64,000 nt of DNA. Source: Flaccisagitta enflata (lineage: Eukaryota > Chaetognatha > Sagittoidea > Aphragmophora). Positions 11,867-24,325 of the stretch are shown one piece after another. A model generated the notes under the pieces. That model ran no database searches, was not told the DNA's origin, and was given only the letters and a program-made list of their open reading frames with translations. The position numbers and the translations under genes are program-made. Every line of letters starts with the position of its first letter. The stretch's first letter is position 1. The stretch is taken from assembly GCA_965153355.1 (NCBI GenBank), contig OZ231126.1, forward strand, positions 99,014,001 to 99,078,000. Reading direction: 5' to 3'.

Positions 11867-12940
11867 GTAAACAGAGTAAGTGAAGGTTTTCATAGGTTTG
11901 AATCCTGCCTTTTCAGCTGGAAAAACAGGAATCGGCTAAAAGTGGCTGCCTAAATGTTGTTGTTTGTTAATCATTTATGTTCAGCAGCTTCATTGCTGCA
12001 TTGTACGAACAATTACAAATCATAACGCCATCAGATCTACTTCACTGACAAATAATTACATGCTGCATTAAACATTAACTCCATTATGAGATAAAGATTC
12101 AAAAGTTTCACTTTCCCTCGCTGCCAAAGGACCGATGCACTGTGGGCTGCATTGTGCGCTAGGTGGCTCATTGGGGATTAACATTACATCTTTTCCATTA
12201 CATTGTTCCTTATGAAATATACAGAGTGAAAAACATTTTTCTGCATATTTTCAGATGTTATGAAACTATTTATATCCAATATTGACTCATTTCTATTGGA
12301 TCAAGAGCTTTATGAGCTTAGAGTACAAAAGAAGAGAAATTTGAGAAAATAAAGTGAAAAATACTGCTAAACTCTCTCACATTTAGTATTTAAATTGTCT
12401 AATGTTTTGACCAAATCAATTAAATTTTTGTCTTTGTTCAATAAGATTCCTTAATAAGGTGCTCAAAAAAAATCATTTTTTGCTCATTTAGCTTATTTTG
12501 CTCATTTTTTTTCCAATCAAATATAGATTTTTACTTTTATCCACATTATTACTTGTCCATTTTAAGCCAAGAAAATCGCAATTTGGACGTCGAAGGCCCG
12601 CTTGAGCCATAGCATTCTGGATTCAGGACCCCTTGAACTACATTTTGGCATAGGTGGCTCATTGTGCGTCCTTGTGCGATTTTTTATAAATATAGGGTAA
12701 TAAAAGCATGCAAATTAGATCAAATATGTAGTAATAGTAAATTAATTTAATAGTGCTAAAAATGTAAAAAATAAGGATTTTTTAAATTTTTCCAGACATT
12801 TAAACATTAATGAAGGAATCCAATCCAATATTGAAGATATCATGAGCTTTTTGTAATCTTAACAGATAATCCCAAAAAAATCATTGATTTTTCTTGAAAT
12901 GTAGCATTTTCGTAGTAATGTTGATTTAGGTCGCCTTTTT
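11867..12940. other. no gene seen; AT-rich repeat-like sequence
   Basis: AT-rich with many stops in all frames. GGTGGCTCATTG occurs at about 12162 and 12653, and TTGCTCATTTAGCTTATTTTG near 12480 resembles the repeats at 54150-54510 in reverse orientation. Confidence 0.35.
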
Positions 12941-13477
12941 GGGCAGCGGCCCCGAAGGGGACGAAGTCCTGTAGAACACAGGGGACTTTTGTTTGTTCGT
13001 TTGTCCGTTCGTTTGTCCGTTCGTTCGTCCCCCCCCCCCCAGGCCCTCTCAGGGCTGAAATCTGCCCTCTCAGGCCTAAAATCTGCCTTCTCATGCCTGA
13101 AATCAGCCCTCTCAGGCCTTGAATCTGCCCTCTCAGGCCTGAAATTTGCCCTTTCAGGCCTGAAACCTGTCCTCTCAGGCCTTGAATCTGCCCTCTCAGG
13201 CCTGAAATTTGCCCTCTCAGGCCTGAAATCTGCCCTCTTAGATTCAAGGCCTGAGAGGGCAGATTTCAGGCCTGAGAAGGTAATTTTAGGCCTGGGAGGA
13301 CAGATTTCAGGCCTGAGAGGGCCTGGGGGGAACGGACGGACGGACGGATGGACGAACCTGTGTTCTACAGGACTTCGTCCCCTTCGGGGCCGCTGCCCTG
13401 CCTCTCATTCCAATTTACAACCATGCAAAGCAGGGCAACGGGTATCGCTGACCATGTATTGCCCTTGGGCGACCTGT
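12941..13477 (+). mobile_element. family B foldback element with inverted minisatellite arms
   Basis: Left end GGGCAGCGGCCCCGAAGGGG, ACGAAGTCCTGTAGAACACA; right end the inverted equivalent, then TGCCCTGC, ATACCCG (reversed) and GCCCTTGGGCGACC. Inside, 13040-13240 carries about ten ~21-bp units in the orientation AGGCCTGAAATCTGCCCTCTC, and 13245-13325 carries about four units in the opposite orientation. The minisatellite itself therefore forms foldback arms, as in FB or Galileo elements of flies. Confidence 0.8.
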
Positions 13478-13888
13478 TTCACTATAAATTGCCTTAAAAC
13501 CTGTCGTATGGACCGGTAATGTATGCTCAAATGCTACCATGACCATTCTACTTAGTTTGAGCCATATAGCAGAGATGAAAATTTTCACCCATATACCCAA
13601 GGAGCCATCTAGCGCAATCCGTGGCCCTTAGTGCGATGTTCTGTAGAACATGGGGTTGAATTTCCAGACGTCTTGAGAGGGTATGTTTCAGGCCTTGAAT
13701 GACTGGTTTGGCTCATTAAGGCGGATATAAGGTTTTAAGAGCTAATTCAAGGCCTCGAATGTGGATCTGAGGTCTTGAGGGCAGATTAGGTTTCCGTAGG
13801 ACATACTCCAGATCTGGTAGGCAGACCACACGCCAAGGCATTCTTTGTTTTTGATTCCCTTTATCATATGTATTCCATTACTGTACCC

Positions 13889-14048
13889 ACCTCCCCCCTA
13901 TTCTCCCGATTTTCTCTTTCAGTTCACCTTTGTAAGAAATGTGCCTTCGCATCATCTCCTCCTCACCCCCCCCCCCCCCCACCTCCCCCCTATTCTCCCG
14001 ATTTTCTCTCTCTGCTCACCTTTGTAAGAAATGTGCCTTCGTCCCAGG
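13889..14048 (+). repeat. two-copy ~92-bp tandem duplication
   Basis: CCTATTCTCCCGATTTTCTC, CACCTTTGTAAGAAATGTGC and CTTCG occur at about 13898-13951 and again at 13990-14043, separated by poly-C. The following 14230-14290 (CCGCTGGGAGAGCCTAAAAA, GGGTATTACCC) is a relic of the TIR element at 56856-57477, in reverse. Confidence 0.7.
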
Positions 14049-14824
14049 TCATGTAGTAGAGCTTCTAAGCGCTGAGGTTGGTCCAGTCTTGAGACGACTT
14101 TGTCTACAGAGTTCATTACTCGCAACGCGTGAGTCTTCAAGGCTAATACATGAAAAAAGAACAACAAGTAACAAAGATGAATAAAAAGTAACAGTGAAAA
14201 AAGTAATGACAAGTGAAACAATATCTCTCATGAATGTGTAAAAATGAGTGCCGCTGGGAGAGCCTAAAAAGTGGGTATTACCCAATACACTTTAATGATT
14301 TAAGAACTAATTAGTCTTGTGATTTTTTCTTCTTAAACTTGGGCCGGAAGGCAGAAATAATTTTTAATAAAAGGAAAAACAAGACAGCAACTACCTTCCT
14401 CAATTTTTCATCAGTCCTCAATATTTATGCAGGCAGTTCTCTTGTAATTTAGCATAACAGATTGTTTAGATGATAAAATCCGAAAAAAGGAAAGCAGCTG
14501 CCTATGAATTCTGGAATGTTTACCCAAACTAAAAAGTATGGAAGAGGCCACAGGGTGTTAAAAGAAGCTATGTGACATTTACTCTCATCACCATTCCCCG
14601 CTTCCCGACCATCTTCACTCAAATCGTCCCGTAATCCCACCCAACTCAAGCGCCACGCGCATCAACTCTAAATGTTTATGAAAGTTTAAAAGCTAAGATC
14701 AAGACCTTACTGAGTGGGGCAAATTTTTGGGCCGCTGGTCATCACTAAGTGGGTTGACATAAATAGTAAATGTTTATGAAATCATATCAACAATTTTCCC
14801 CTTGCTAATAAACGACTAGTTTTT

Positions 14825-15059
14825 AGTCGCGTGCACGCGACTCTATGACCTACTCTGTCCGTCTGTTGGTCGGTCAGTCGGTTGGTCCATCACGCTTAGC
14901 TTTTTATCGTCGTTTTACATCATTTTAAGTCATTTTTAGTCATTTTCCAAAGAATTTACATTTAGTTATTTAGTCTTTTGGTAATTTAGTCTTTTAGTCA
15001 TCTAGTCTTTTCGTCTTATGGTCTTAACAACCGCACGCGACTGTAAGGTGTTGGTCTTG
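14825..15059 (+). mobile_element. family A element, complete
   Basis: Starts with the perfect 18-nt palindrome AGTCGCGTGCACGCGACT, then TCTATGACC and a TGTTGGTCGGTCAG tract. It ends CCGCACGCGACTG, GTTGGTCTTG. The subterminal GCACGCGACT is the inverted copy of the first ten bases. Flanks are T-rich on both sides (GTTTTT before, TTTTATC after). There is no coding capacity in 235 bp, so it must be mobilised in trans. Confidence 0.8.
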
Positions 15060-15653
15060 TTTTTATCTTTATCAATTTTAGATTTCTTCATCTATATGTA
15101 AATTACCATGTATTATTCATCATGTGATCGTAAGTGTTTAACGCACAACTACTAGTGTACTACAGAGGCATAACACATGTTTAACATTAAGGCAGAAAAT
15201 GCAAAGACATATTTTTCATAGTAACTATGGCAAAGAAAAAAACCAAACAACATGGTTTTTAGTATTTTACACCCAAGCAATGTGAAAAACATAAGAAAAT
15301 CGGTGACCATTTTGAAGCTCTGTAAAAAATCTTTCAAATGAGATCTTGCTGATATTTCTAGCTTTATTCGTTTAGAAATGGCATTGAGATGAAGACAGAT
15401 TGTTAGGAATTGGAAAAGCCCATTAAAGGATCTTCATGTTTTTTGTTTGTTGTAACATAAAAACGCTTTGAGTTAAAAATTCAATCTTGGCGCCACTTTA
15501 AAAAAAAATTGAAGCACTTTAATTTGCTCATGGATATCAAGTAGCTGTGACAATTCTGAGTTGCGCTATTTTTATTAATTTTACTAATTAATTTTACTAA
15601 TTGAGTTTTATGATTTGGCATTGTAAAAGTTATATTCCCTAAATTTCTTTTAG
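15060..15653. other. no gene seen
   Basis: AT-rich sequence without a convincing frame or repeat. Confidence 0.3.
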
Positions 15654-16216
15654 TGTCCCTGAAGGGGCGATGACTATGCTTTCACACATATGGGGATTTT
15701 CCTTTTCCTTCTCTCCTTCTTCCTCTGCCCCCTCAAATCCCCAGTCTCGAGCCCAAACCCAGTCTCGAGGCTAAATCCCAGTCTTGAGGCCCAAATCCCA
15801 GCCTCAAGGCCCAAATTCTAGCCTCAAGGCCTAAATTTAGCCTGGGCTCAGATTTCAGCCTGGCTGTCCAGCCTGAGGCCCAAATCTCAGCCAGGAGGCC
15901 CAGATCCCGCCTGAGGCCAAATCTCAGCCTCCAGGCTAAGATTTGGGCCTTGAGGCTAGGATTTGGGCCTTGAGGCTGGGATTTGGGCCTCAAGACTGGG
16001 ATTTGGGCCTTGAGACTGGAATTTGGGCCTCGAGACTGGGATTTGAGGGGGGGACGGAGGAGGAGGAGGAGGAGGAGAGGGAGAAGGAGAAAATCCTCCA
16101 TATGTGTGAAAGCATAGGTCATCGACTTTCAAGCCGCTGCTCCCTCCTCTCAATTCAACCACAACCAACTTAGGCAGGCACGGGTACCGCTGACCATCTA
16201 ACGCTTTTTGACTATT
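15654..16216 (+). mobile_element. family B foldback element with opposed minisatellite arms
   Basis: The inverted ends read CTATGCTTTCACACATATGG (from about 15674) and CCATATGTGTGAAAGCATAG (16098 on). The interior is about eight units of GAGGCCCAAATCCCAGCCTC, then from about 15935 the opposite orientation GGATTTGGGCCTTGAGGCTG (about six units), then a (GGA)n tract. The outer right end is GGTACCGCTGACCATCTAAC, TTGACTATT. Confidence 0.75.
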
Positions 16217-17207
16217 TTCTCTTTTTTCCCCTTTAATTTTCTTCCCCATCTTCAGACCCTTTGATTCCCCCCCCCCCCACGGGGGGGGGGGAAAAACTAT
16301 AATAATTTACAGGCCTGTAATAAAAACGTTGAGACTAAAATTAATAGTAGGAAAAAAAAGAGGAAAAAAGCCGAAATTTGCACTTTTTTCAATCAGTGAT
16401 ATTTTTCTTCAAACCGATGCCATTTCCAAACGAAAAAAGCTACTGACACCAGCAAAGTCGCAATTGGAAGATTTTTTGAAGATCTTTAAGATGGTAATAG
16501 ATTTTCTTTAGTTCAAGCCTTTGGTTTGGCAGAAATAAGAAAAACAAGTTGTTTGTTTTTTTCTTTGCCATAGTTAAATATAGCTCCAGTAACATGAGAT
16601 TTGTTCTGAAGATGGCTATTTAGTAGTATTTTTGGGTAGCAGGGAGATTTCATTTCATTTCAATTCATGTGATGCCCAATTCAGCCATGATATCCCAATT
16701 GCAATGTCAAAATGTTGCCAATTTTCCCCATGTTTCGGTTTTCAAGAATTGCCCTTCATCACAAGGCATGTAAGGCATCCTTAGAGACAGGAAAATGACA
16801 ATTTGACAGATATTTTTAGGGAAGAGTATCAAAGAGCAAATTGACTACAGAAGTGGGCAATTTTTGCCCCATAGGATGGATAATCCTGAACTACATGAAG
16901 TTGAATGAAACAGTGAAAAAATCCGTTCTGTGATTGTCGCCCTTCAGGATTTATAAGCAAATCACCATCAGGACAGTTAAAGCCGTGACTACGGCATGTG
17001 ATCTTCCATAGTCATGTAATAATGTTCATTAGTTAATTAGGGGAAATTTAAGGAGTTTTGACAGCAATAGTGGCTCTCAATCCTTATTTAAGTGGTCCTT
17101 TTCCGCCTAAATGTTGAACATGTGTTGGAAACGTGATTACGTGAATCATCAAGGTACCGGGTCTCGTTCTCCTTCTTCAGCCTCCTTATGAAGGGCTACC
17201 AAAAATT
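16217..17207. other. no gene seen
   Basis: After a poly-C/poly-G pair (16268-16291) the sequence is AT-rich with short frames only and no recognisable repeat. Confidence 0.3.
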
Positions 17208-17446
17208 TAGGCCTCTAGGGAGAGATTTGGGACTCTAGGCTAGGATTTGGGCTTCAAAGCTGGAATTTGGGCCTCAAGGCTTGGATTTGGGCCTTGAAGA
17301 TGAGATGTGGGCCTTGAAGCTAGGATTTGAGTCGAGGGGTGGGGGGGGGGAGGAACGGATGGTGGAGAAGAAGAAGGAGAAGGAGAAAATTCCCCATATG
17401 TGTGAAAGCATAGGTCATCGACCCCTTCGAGCCGCTGCCCAAAAGG
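17208..17446 (+). mobile_element. family B element, left-truncated
   Basis: About six units of a GGATTTGGGCCTTGAGGCT minisatellite, then GGAGAAGGAG repeats and the standard right end CCATATGTGTGAAAGCATAG, CGACCCCTTCGAGCCGCTG, CCCAAAAGGG. Confidence 0.7.
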
Positions 17447-17530
17447 GACCGACCAACCGACCGACCAACCGATCGACCAACAGACGGACGGACGGACATA
17501 GCAAGGTGAAGAGTCGCGTAGCATGTGACT
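17447..17530 (-). mobile_element. family A hairpin end fused to a B element
   Basis: ACCGACCAACCGACCGACC tract, then AAGGTGAAG and the hairpin AGTCGCGTAGCATGTGACT (17512-17530) followed by AAG. One stem pair is G-T. The distal end of this A copy is missing, replaced by the abutting B element. Confidence 0.65.
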
Positions 17531-17981
17531 AAGAATTACGGCTCCCACACGATTCACTTGATAGTGGAGAAAAAAAAAGAAAACAGTTCCTTACCAATTC
17601 CAATTGGAACGTAATATCTTTCCTGGAATTATATTGTCATGTCTTATCTTCCCATAAATATGAGCAAAAAGCTTCCCCAGATAATCTCAGAGTTTCATAC
17701 ATCATCCTTTCCATATCAACTTTTCTTAGGCAGTGGATCCACAGGAAAGACTTTATTATTCCTAAGTATATCCCCTAAAGAAACGTTTTAATTTGTTCAC
17801 ATTGGCGGTAAAAACATCCTCCATCTACTAGAGTTGTATTCATTCAAGGCGGCACTTATGTGCCATTAAAAATGCATGATGTCTATTGACTCTTTACTCA
17901 AAAAAATCGTTTGCCAATGGCAAGTTGCCATAAACTAACAGCCTCAGTAACAAATAACCACGGACCGATGACCATAAAATT

Positions 17982-17984
<3 letters not shown>

Positions 17985-18029
<45 letters not shown>
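17985..18029 (+). repeat. (CT)n microsatellite
   Basis: About 22 CT units. Confidence 0.9.
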
Positions 18030-18032
<3 letters not shown>

Positions 18033-18054
18033 TAAGTCCCCGGAATGAGGGGCT

Positions 18055-19286
18055 CGGGTGTGTCAATATGCAGAAGGTTTTTTGATGAGACCATCGAGAT
18101 CAGACAGCATACGGTATTAAATTCTAAGACCTTTAGTGTTTTTATTTTATTAAATTTCATTCATCTTCCATTTTTTTCAAAACCCCTTTTTGGGCAGCGG
18201 CCCCGGAGGGGCCGATGACCTATGATTCCACATAGGGCAATTTTCTCCGGTTTCCGTCCGTACGTCCCCCCCCAGCCTCCCAGACTGCAAATGAAGCCCT
18301 TTTGAACCCAAATCAGGCCTTTCAGACCCCAAAACAGACCTTTCTGACCCCAAATCACTGAAATCAGGCCTCTCAGACTCAATATAAGGCCTCGCAGACC
18401 TTAAATCAGGCCTCTCAGGTCCCAAATCAGGCCTCTTAGACCCCAAATCAAGCCTCTCAGTCCCTAAATTAAGCATTTCAGACCCCCCAAATCAAGCTTC
18501 TCAGACCCTAAATCAGGCCTTTTCAGACTCCAAATCAGACCGCTGAGACCCTAAATCAGGCCTCTTGGATCCATATCAGGCCTGTCAGACCCTAAATCAG
18601 GCCTCCCAGACCCCAAATCAGGCCCTTTCAAACCCCAAATTAGACCCCTAAGCCTCCAAATCAGTCCCTTTCAGACCCAAAATCACGCCTCTCAGACCCT
18701 AAATCAGACCTTTCAAACTCAAAATCAGGCCTCTCAGCCCCCCCGCCCCCCCCCCCCCACCTAGCTTTTCAAACCGGAGAAAATTGCCCTATGTGGAATC
18801 ATAGGTCATTGGCCCCTCCGGGGCCGCTGCCCCTCTCATAATCTCATTCCCACATACACTAACTTAGGGGCATCGGGTACCGCTGACCATGTAACGCTTT
18901 TGCGACTATTAGATGCTTATTTGTATATTGCTGTGTTAATGATTTTCTATTGATGTCATTGTTGCTGAACTTAATCTGATTCAACACATGAATATCTTAG
19001 TGCTAATTCAAGTTGCAACAAAACAATGGTTGTTTATTTATCACCAAAGTTGTATAAAGAGACAATAACCAATCTTTTTTGTAGAAGTTACGAGTCTTAT
19101 TTTCACCAAAACTCAGTGCAAATGCTGGGAGTATATATATTTTTGACAATCTTTTCTTGTGCTAAAAAAACGGAAGATGAAGAAAATTTGAAAAAATAAA
19201 AATGCTAAAAATCTTAGAATTCTTTTGTTTACACTTCCTGAAGTCGATGATCTAATCAAACACACTTTTGCATATTGACACACCCG
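18055..19286. mobile_element. non-autonomous Mutator-like TIR element (hosts a B element)
   Basis: The left arm from 18055 (CGGGTGTGTCAATATGCA, then GATGAGACCATCGA, AATTCTAAGA, TTTTTATTTT, CATCTTCC) matches the inverted right arm ending 19286 over about 130 bp. The flanking sequence AATGAGGGGC at 18044-18053 is repeated exactly at 19287-19296, a 10-bp target duplication. Long TIRs plus a 9-11 bp duplication are the hallmark of Mutator-like elements. No transposase frame is present. The B element 18192-18910 sits inside. Confidence 0.75.
18192..18910 (+). mobile_element. family B foldback element, best-preserved ends
   Basis: Left end GGGCAGCGGCCCCGGAGGGG, CCGATGACCTATGATTCCAC, ATAGGGCAATTTTCTCCGG; right end is the same block inverted at 18773-18830 with a single obvious mismatch over about 55 bp. 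The centre 18280-18745 has about 20 units of a 21-bp minisatellite (CAGGCCTCTCAGACCCCAAAT). The outer tail is GGTACCGCTGACCATGTAAC, GCTTTTGCGACTATT. It is inserted in the Mutator-like element, so it is younger than it. Confidence 0.85.
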
Positions 19287-19331
19287 AATGAGGGGCCTTC
19301 AACGAGCGAAGATATGATGCAGGTGTTCCAC

Positions 19332-19533
19332 CTTGGAGATAAGTTTGTCGGCGAACTGTACTGTACTTAAGGGCTTTCTACTGCTTATTCAAAATACTTT
19401 AAGGCACATATAGGTGTTGATTGATACCGAGGAAGATCATTTTGATAATTTCATTGTACTCTTTTTTTTTCTTTTTTTTTTATTTTGCAATTATATGGCC
19501 GTATCCTAACTTACCGACAAACTTTTTTTCAAG
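19332..19533. mobile_element. ~200-bp TIR MITE
   Basis: CTTGGAGATAAGTTTGTCGG at the left is inverted at the right (CCGACAAACTTTTTTTCAAG). A relative of 207 bp with the same ends lies at 61356-61562. No coding capacity. Confidence 0.6.
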
Positions 19534-22019
19534 ATCGTGGGTATATTCTTTCACCCATTTACAGAATATTGCATCGGTAATGAAATGAAAAACCCATTTG
19601 TTCCACCGTTCAACCATTAAGTTAGCGGTTTATATACAAGAGCTCGAAGAATTGACAGACGTTGTCACTTAGGTTTTGAAATCTTGTTGTCATCAAAATG
19701 AATTTTACACGAATAATTCTACCAATATATTTCGACCAAACAGCCTTCGTCAGGAAATACCTGAATTGAAACATTAACATTTGTAAAAGCATTGAGTGAA
19801 CATTTCATACGGTGCGCTTTGACCTCCCATATCCCATATCCCATATTTTCAAAAAGAAATCACCTTTTTCCGGCATCCAGATGCTAATTTTTTTAAAAAG
19901 CAAATTCGAAAGACTATGACGAAATTTTGTTGGTAAACGACGAATATAGACCCAGTCAATTTTGTGAGAAAATGCCGCAGTTTTCTTAGATGATATCATT
20001 GATATGTACAGTGGAACCCCATTTCCATAGGGCAAATGTCAAGAAACGGCAAGTGAGCAGGGCTAGAACTAGCCATTTTTTTAATGATTCAAATTCAACA
20101 AAACTATACATTACTGTATAGCTTATGAAGTTACATATACGAATCCATAGAAGAATTTTGTTAACTGAGCTCATTTTTCATGCAAATTAAGCTTAATTAG
20201 ACAGATTTTGTACACAAAAAAATACAAAATTAAGCATATTGTAGCAAAAATTCAATATGAGAATATTTTCTACGTAAATTATGTTTAAACGCAATAGTAT
20301 GAGGGTGTTTCATGAAAAAAAAATCGGAATTTCATGAATTTTCAAAAAATCTCTATAAGCACCATTTTTGGTTGGTTGGGCAGTGCTGTATAAATTTGTT
20401 CGGCCGAGCTCCTCTTCATACTAGTAATGTAGATACTCTTCAACTTTCATGCAAAATTTCAGCCAAATCAGCTGACTCATTCAAAAGTTATGCCCATTTT
20501 TCGTTTTTTCATCTGGTAGGTTGGTTGGGCTGGTTGGGCCGGTTGGACTCATCTTCAGATGACCAACTTTTTTGGCCTGATCTCTCTTAACAAAGTTTTT
20601 TTTCTCGCAAAAAATCATGGGTGTAGCTCAAAGGGTTCATGAGATATGGGCATTTCTGTAAATTGGACAAATTGATTTTTTTTTCCGTCAAAAGTCTGCG
20701 AAATCTTGACTTCCGCTAAGAAGAAAATAACTACGAAGATCGTCCAACGAGCGTATCAATTCTGTTCACACTTCAGGACTGACGAAATGTTAAATTTCAT
20801 TGTGACTGAACGCCTGGGAGCTAAGGCCTCGAATTTTTACTGTAGACTCAAAATTTCACGCTCTTTCACGTGGTGTGGTCAGATTTCATGTAAACTGTGT
20901 CATTTCCACGCCATAGTGGCATATCTTAAGCGTTAGGTATGCGTTAGGAACAAATTTGGGGGTGTGCGCGAATTGATACGCTCCAAGAAAATTTTTATTT
21001 CTCTGCCTAGGATCAACCCAATAATATGAAAATGGAGGGGAAAGTCCCTCAAGTAGTTGTCCATTGAATGGCAAAAGAAAAAATGCTTAATGTTTCAGAA
21101 AAATGAGGTTAAAAAAAATAAATATCATGATATTCAGCCTTGAGAGAAAAAAATAAAAAAAATCGAGCAGGGGTAAATTTGAATTATATGCCAATTTTTG
21201 GTAACTTATAGTTTGCTTACTAAGTTGATTTTTTGTGTGTATCCTATGGGACTACTACTAGTTGATGAAAACTCAAAAAATCATAGGAAAAGACATTTCT
21301 TGATTGGTTTTGCTTGCTGTTTTCTACTGGAGACAGAATGGAGACAAGCCAAAAAAAGCTCTTTGACCAAATTTTTAGACCCCCTAAGGGTAGGGAGGGT
21401 CACAAACAATGGTTTGAAATTGTGCATTGGGTAGTCATGAATGTCTTTGAACCATTTAATCCGCATAAAATGATGTATCGGAAGCATGTGCTAACGTAGA
21501 TTGGTGGGAAGTCGGGCCCTCCTGCTTGCTGCGGAACCGTGACATTTGCCATAGTAGTGCCCTCAACGGTACCCTTCCTTCAAGGATATCCCAAAATTAT
21601 CCTAACTTCTGTAATGTTAAAATACCCCCTGGTTAACAGATCCTGCTTTAACAGTGACTCGCCTTCTCAGGTCAATTTTTTTAATTGCTTCACTTGATGA
21701 CCAAATGAAATGAGGCTAAATAAAAGAAAATATTTTTGGAAAAAATAGTTTGTAAAACAAAAAATTCAAAAATTAGTTTACTAATTACATTTTTATTTGG
21801 ATTCTTTTTGTTTTTGCACTGCGTTTTATTCTTTTATTGAAAGCTTCCGATGTACGCGACATCAATCTCATAAACTTGTTTCCTCAAAACTTTGCCATTG
21901 TAACAACAATCCCCCTCTTTAATGGTTGAGATTATCTTGTCCCATCAAGACATTATGCCGAGGTCCCGCTATACCGCAATTGTGTTCAACGAAACTTGAT
22001 AGCTGTTTAAAAGCTTTTT
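19534..22019. other. no gene seen
   Basis: AT-rich. All frames are short and without recognisable domains. A GGTTGGTTGGGC tract at 20510-20550 may be a family A relic. I see no splice-bounded exon. Confidence 0.3.
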
Positions 22020-22080
22020 AGGTGCGCCAAAGCACCTCCGTAACTGGCTAGTTCCGTCGGTCTGTTGGTAACGCAAACGT
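22020..22080 (+). mobile_element. family A hairpin end, GTGCGCC subfamily
   Basis: AGGTGCGCCAAAGCACCT (22020-22037) forms a 6-bp stem, preceded by CTTTTT and followed by CCGTAACTGGCTAGTTCCGT and CGGTCTGTTGG. The distal end is not identified, because the large GA tract follows. Confidence 0.6.
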
Positions 22081-22251
22081 TTGACGATCCACACGGCGCA
22101 CTTTATTGGCCTACTTGGCCTTGTTTACTCACCAACACTTCCTTTGAGCGATTCTATGGTCTGGCCTCGGAAATGTACGAAGTTGTCTTGTACGTCGGGA
22201 TGAGTCTCAAAAAGCTGAACGAACATGATAACTCCGATTTTCTCGATATCC

Positions 22252-22510
<259 letters not shown>

Positions 22511-22599
22511 TGGTAAATGAAACGCGGCCTGGAATATATACAATGAAAGTTGAAACAACATTGCCCTTAGAAAAGGAGGCCAGAATTCTCCAATTTACA

Positions 22600-22660
22600 A
22601 AGGATGAAAGCCTTGTAAGCTTTCGATGGAGTTCACTCCTGATTGCTCACAACTATCCTT
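22600..22660 (+). repeat. 61-nt structured repeat, copy 1
   Basis: Closed by AAGGAT/ATCCTT and containing the hairpin GAAAGC-CTTGTAA-GCTTTC and a second small hairpin GGAG-TTCA-CTCC. A copy of exactly the same length lies at 41319-41379, with a compensatory change in the first hairpin. Function unknown. Confidence 0.6.
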
Positions 22661-23706
22661 TACAATTAACAAAAGAAATGCTTACCTGAAAAAACTATTA
22701 GCTTGACTGCATACCTCATTAGTATAGGTTTGGACAGGCCTATACCATTTAGTATACACAAAATTTCTTAAAAAAGTAACAATCAAAGATTACTAATGTA
22801 CTGGTGGAATTACTGGCACTAGCAATATTGATTAGAAAACCATACCCTTAGAGGCAAGAACCGAGGTACAACCATATGGGACCACCGGCATTCTGTACCA
22901 AGATACTGATACTTATGAAAGTATTATACATTCATTAGGCATGCATTGGGCCGTGCATGTGTCGATATCCTTGTGATTGGCAATGTGAATGTAGGTCTAT
23001 CGATTACTCTTTTTTTTTTCTGTTTTTTTTTTCTTTTTTCTTTTTCTTTTTTTTTTCTTTTGGCCTTCGTGGCCTTAAACATGGTTGCGCCTACCCACCT
23101 GGGCGCGACATTGAGATTGTAATTGTTAAGAAATACATTCAAATGGAGGGCTTATTCAATTACAATACTTCAATGGTCGGTCAATTACAATAATTTCATA
23201 TTCATAAAAAGAAAACTTTTTTAATCAAGACGTTACTTAAGTACTTTTGTACATCATATCAATTTCATATACATGTACATGTTCATGTGTTTTCAGGACC
23301 GCTTTAAATTTTTGACTTCTTTGGGGTGAATTCACCCTCTTGTATGTGCCTGTCTTCGTTTTTTAGTCTTCAGAGAAATGGCAAACATCATAATCAAGGA
23401 AACTCGACGAATTTCTCTTAGAATAGTCTTTCTAAAATTCGTCTCCAAATAGAAGCAGAAACGACGGTGAAAATGAAATTCATCCAACGCGACGGTGGAA
23501 ATTTCATCACCATCAAATTCGAACTTTCCTCAGGGATTTATGTGTTTATGTATTTTATGTGTTTTTTTTTCGGGGGAGGGGGAGTAAAAAAGCTCTTCAC
23601 TATCTTTAGTTTTGTCATCATCTTTAAATGATGATTACTTTGGTCAAGTTATCAAGGCCAAAAAAAAAAAAAAAAAAGTAAAACAACGGCACCCTTTAAC
23701 TTGTGA
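22661..23706. other. no gene seen; T-rich tracts
   Basis: Contains poly-T/CTTTT (23010-23060) and poly-A (23660-23677) tracts. No convincing exon was found upstream of the gene that begins at 23707. Confidence 0.3.
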
Positions 23707-24289
23707 ATGTATGGCCCTGGTTTCATCTCTCCTCCTCCCTTCTCTCCCTCTCTTTTAATCTCAAAAATAGGGTCTCAAAGGAAATATGAAAGTCTGAACA
23801 CCGAAAAATACTTGGAGACAATTTTGAATAAAAACGGGGACGTCTTTTTATCATGGGAGACGGAAGACAAAGAAGAAGAAAGAGGGGTAGCAGGAGGAGG
23901 AGGAGGAGGGGGAGGAGAAGGAGAAGGAGAAGGAGGAAACAAAGGAATAAATGAAAAGATGAAAGAATACGAGGAAGAGGAGGAGGAGGAGGAAGAGGAG
24001 AAGGAAAGGGTGGCATGGATACAGCTTTGGGAAGAACACCGGAAATTTAAAGACCAATCACAAAGTCACACGAATCGGGTATCCGATGGTGGCTGCTCCG
24101 GCGACGGTGGTGGCTCCGGCGGCGTTGGTAGTGGTGGTGGTGGCTCCGGCGATGGTGGCTCCGGCGGCGTTGGTAGTGGTGGTGCTGGCAATGGTGGCTC
24201 CGGCGGTGGTAGTGGTAGTGGTGGCGTCGAAGGTGGCGGTGGTCGTGGCAGTGGGTGGCAACGAGTCCATCCGCCGCCATCCATCCACG
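23707..24289 (+). CDS. host gene exon 1 (disordered, E- and GS-rich protein)
   Basis: The frame opens at ATG 23707 (or, if internal, after a pyrimidine tract and AG at 23769-23770). It encodes MYGPGFISPPPF, a short ordered-looking piece (YESLNTEKYLETILNKNGD), then EEE/GGG runs, an acidic stretch, WIQLWEEHRKF, and a GGSGGVGSGG tract. It ends at 24289 in front of GTAGGA, in phase 1. The next candidate acceptor (26397-26398) restores the same frame. The function is not recognised. The composition suggests a flexible, possibly structural or nuclear, protein. Whether 23707 is the true start is uncertain, because acceptor and ATG are both usable and in frame. Confidence 0.5.
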
Positions 24290-24325
24290 GTAGGATCGCA
24301 ATATCAATGGCTACTTGCACTCATA

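Noticed and set aside
14825-15059. Family A as a classical Helitron
   Set aside because: Many hairpin ends do read CTAA on the reverse strand. But the hairpin sits at the very end, not ~10 nt inside, there is no TC start, and insertion is in T tracts. Helentron/HINE-like is the better comparison, still unproven.
19534-22019. Small frames in the AT-rich stretch as genes
   Set aside because: All are short, overlap on both strands and carry no recognisable domain or splice sites.
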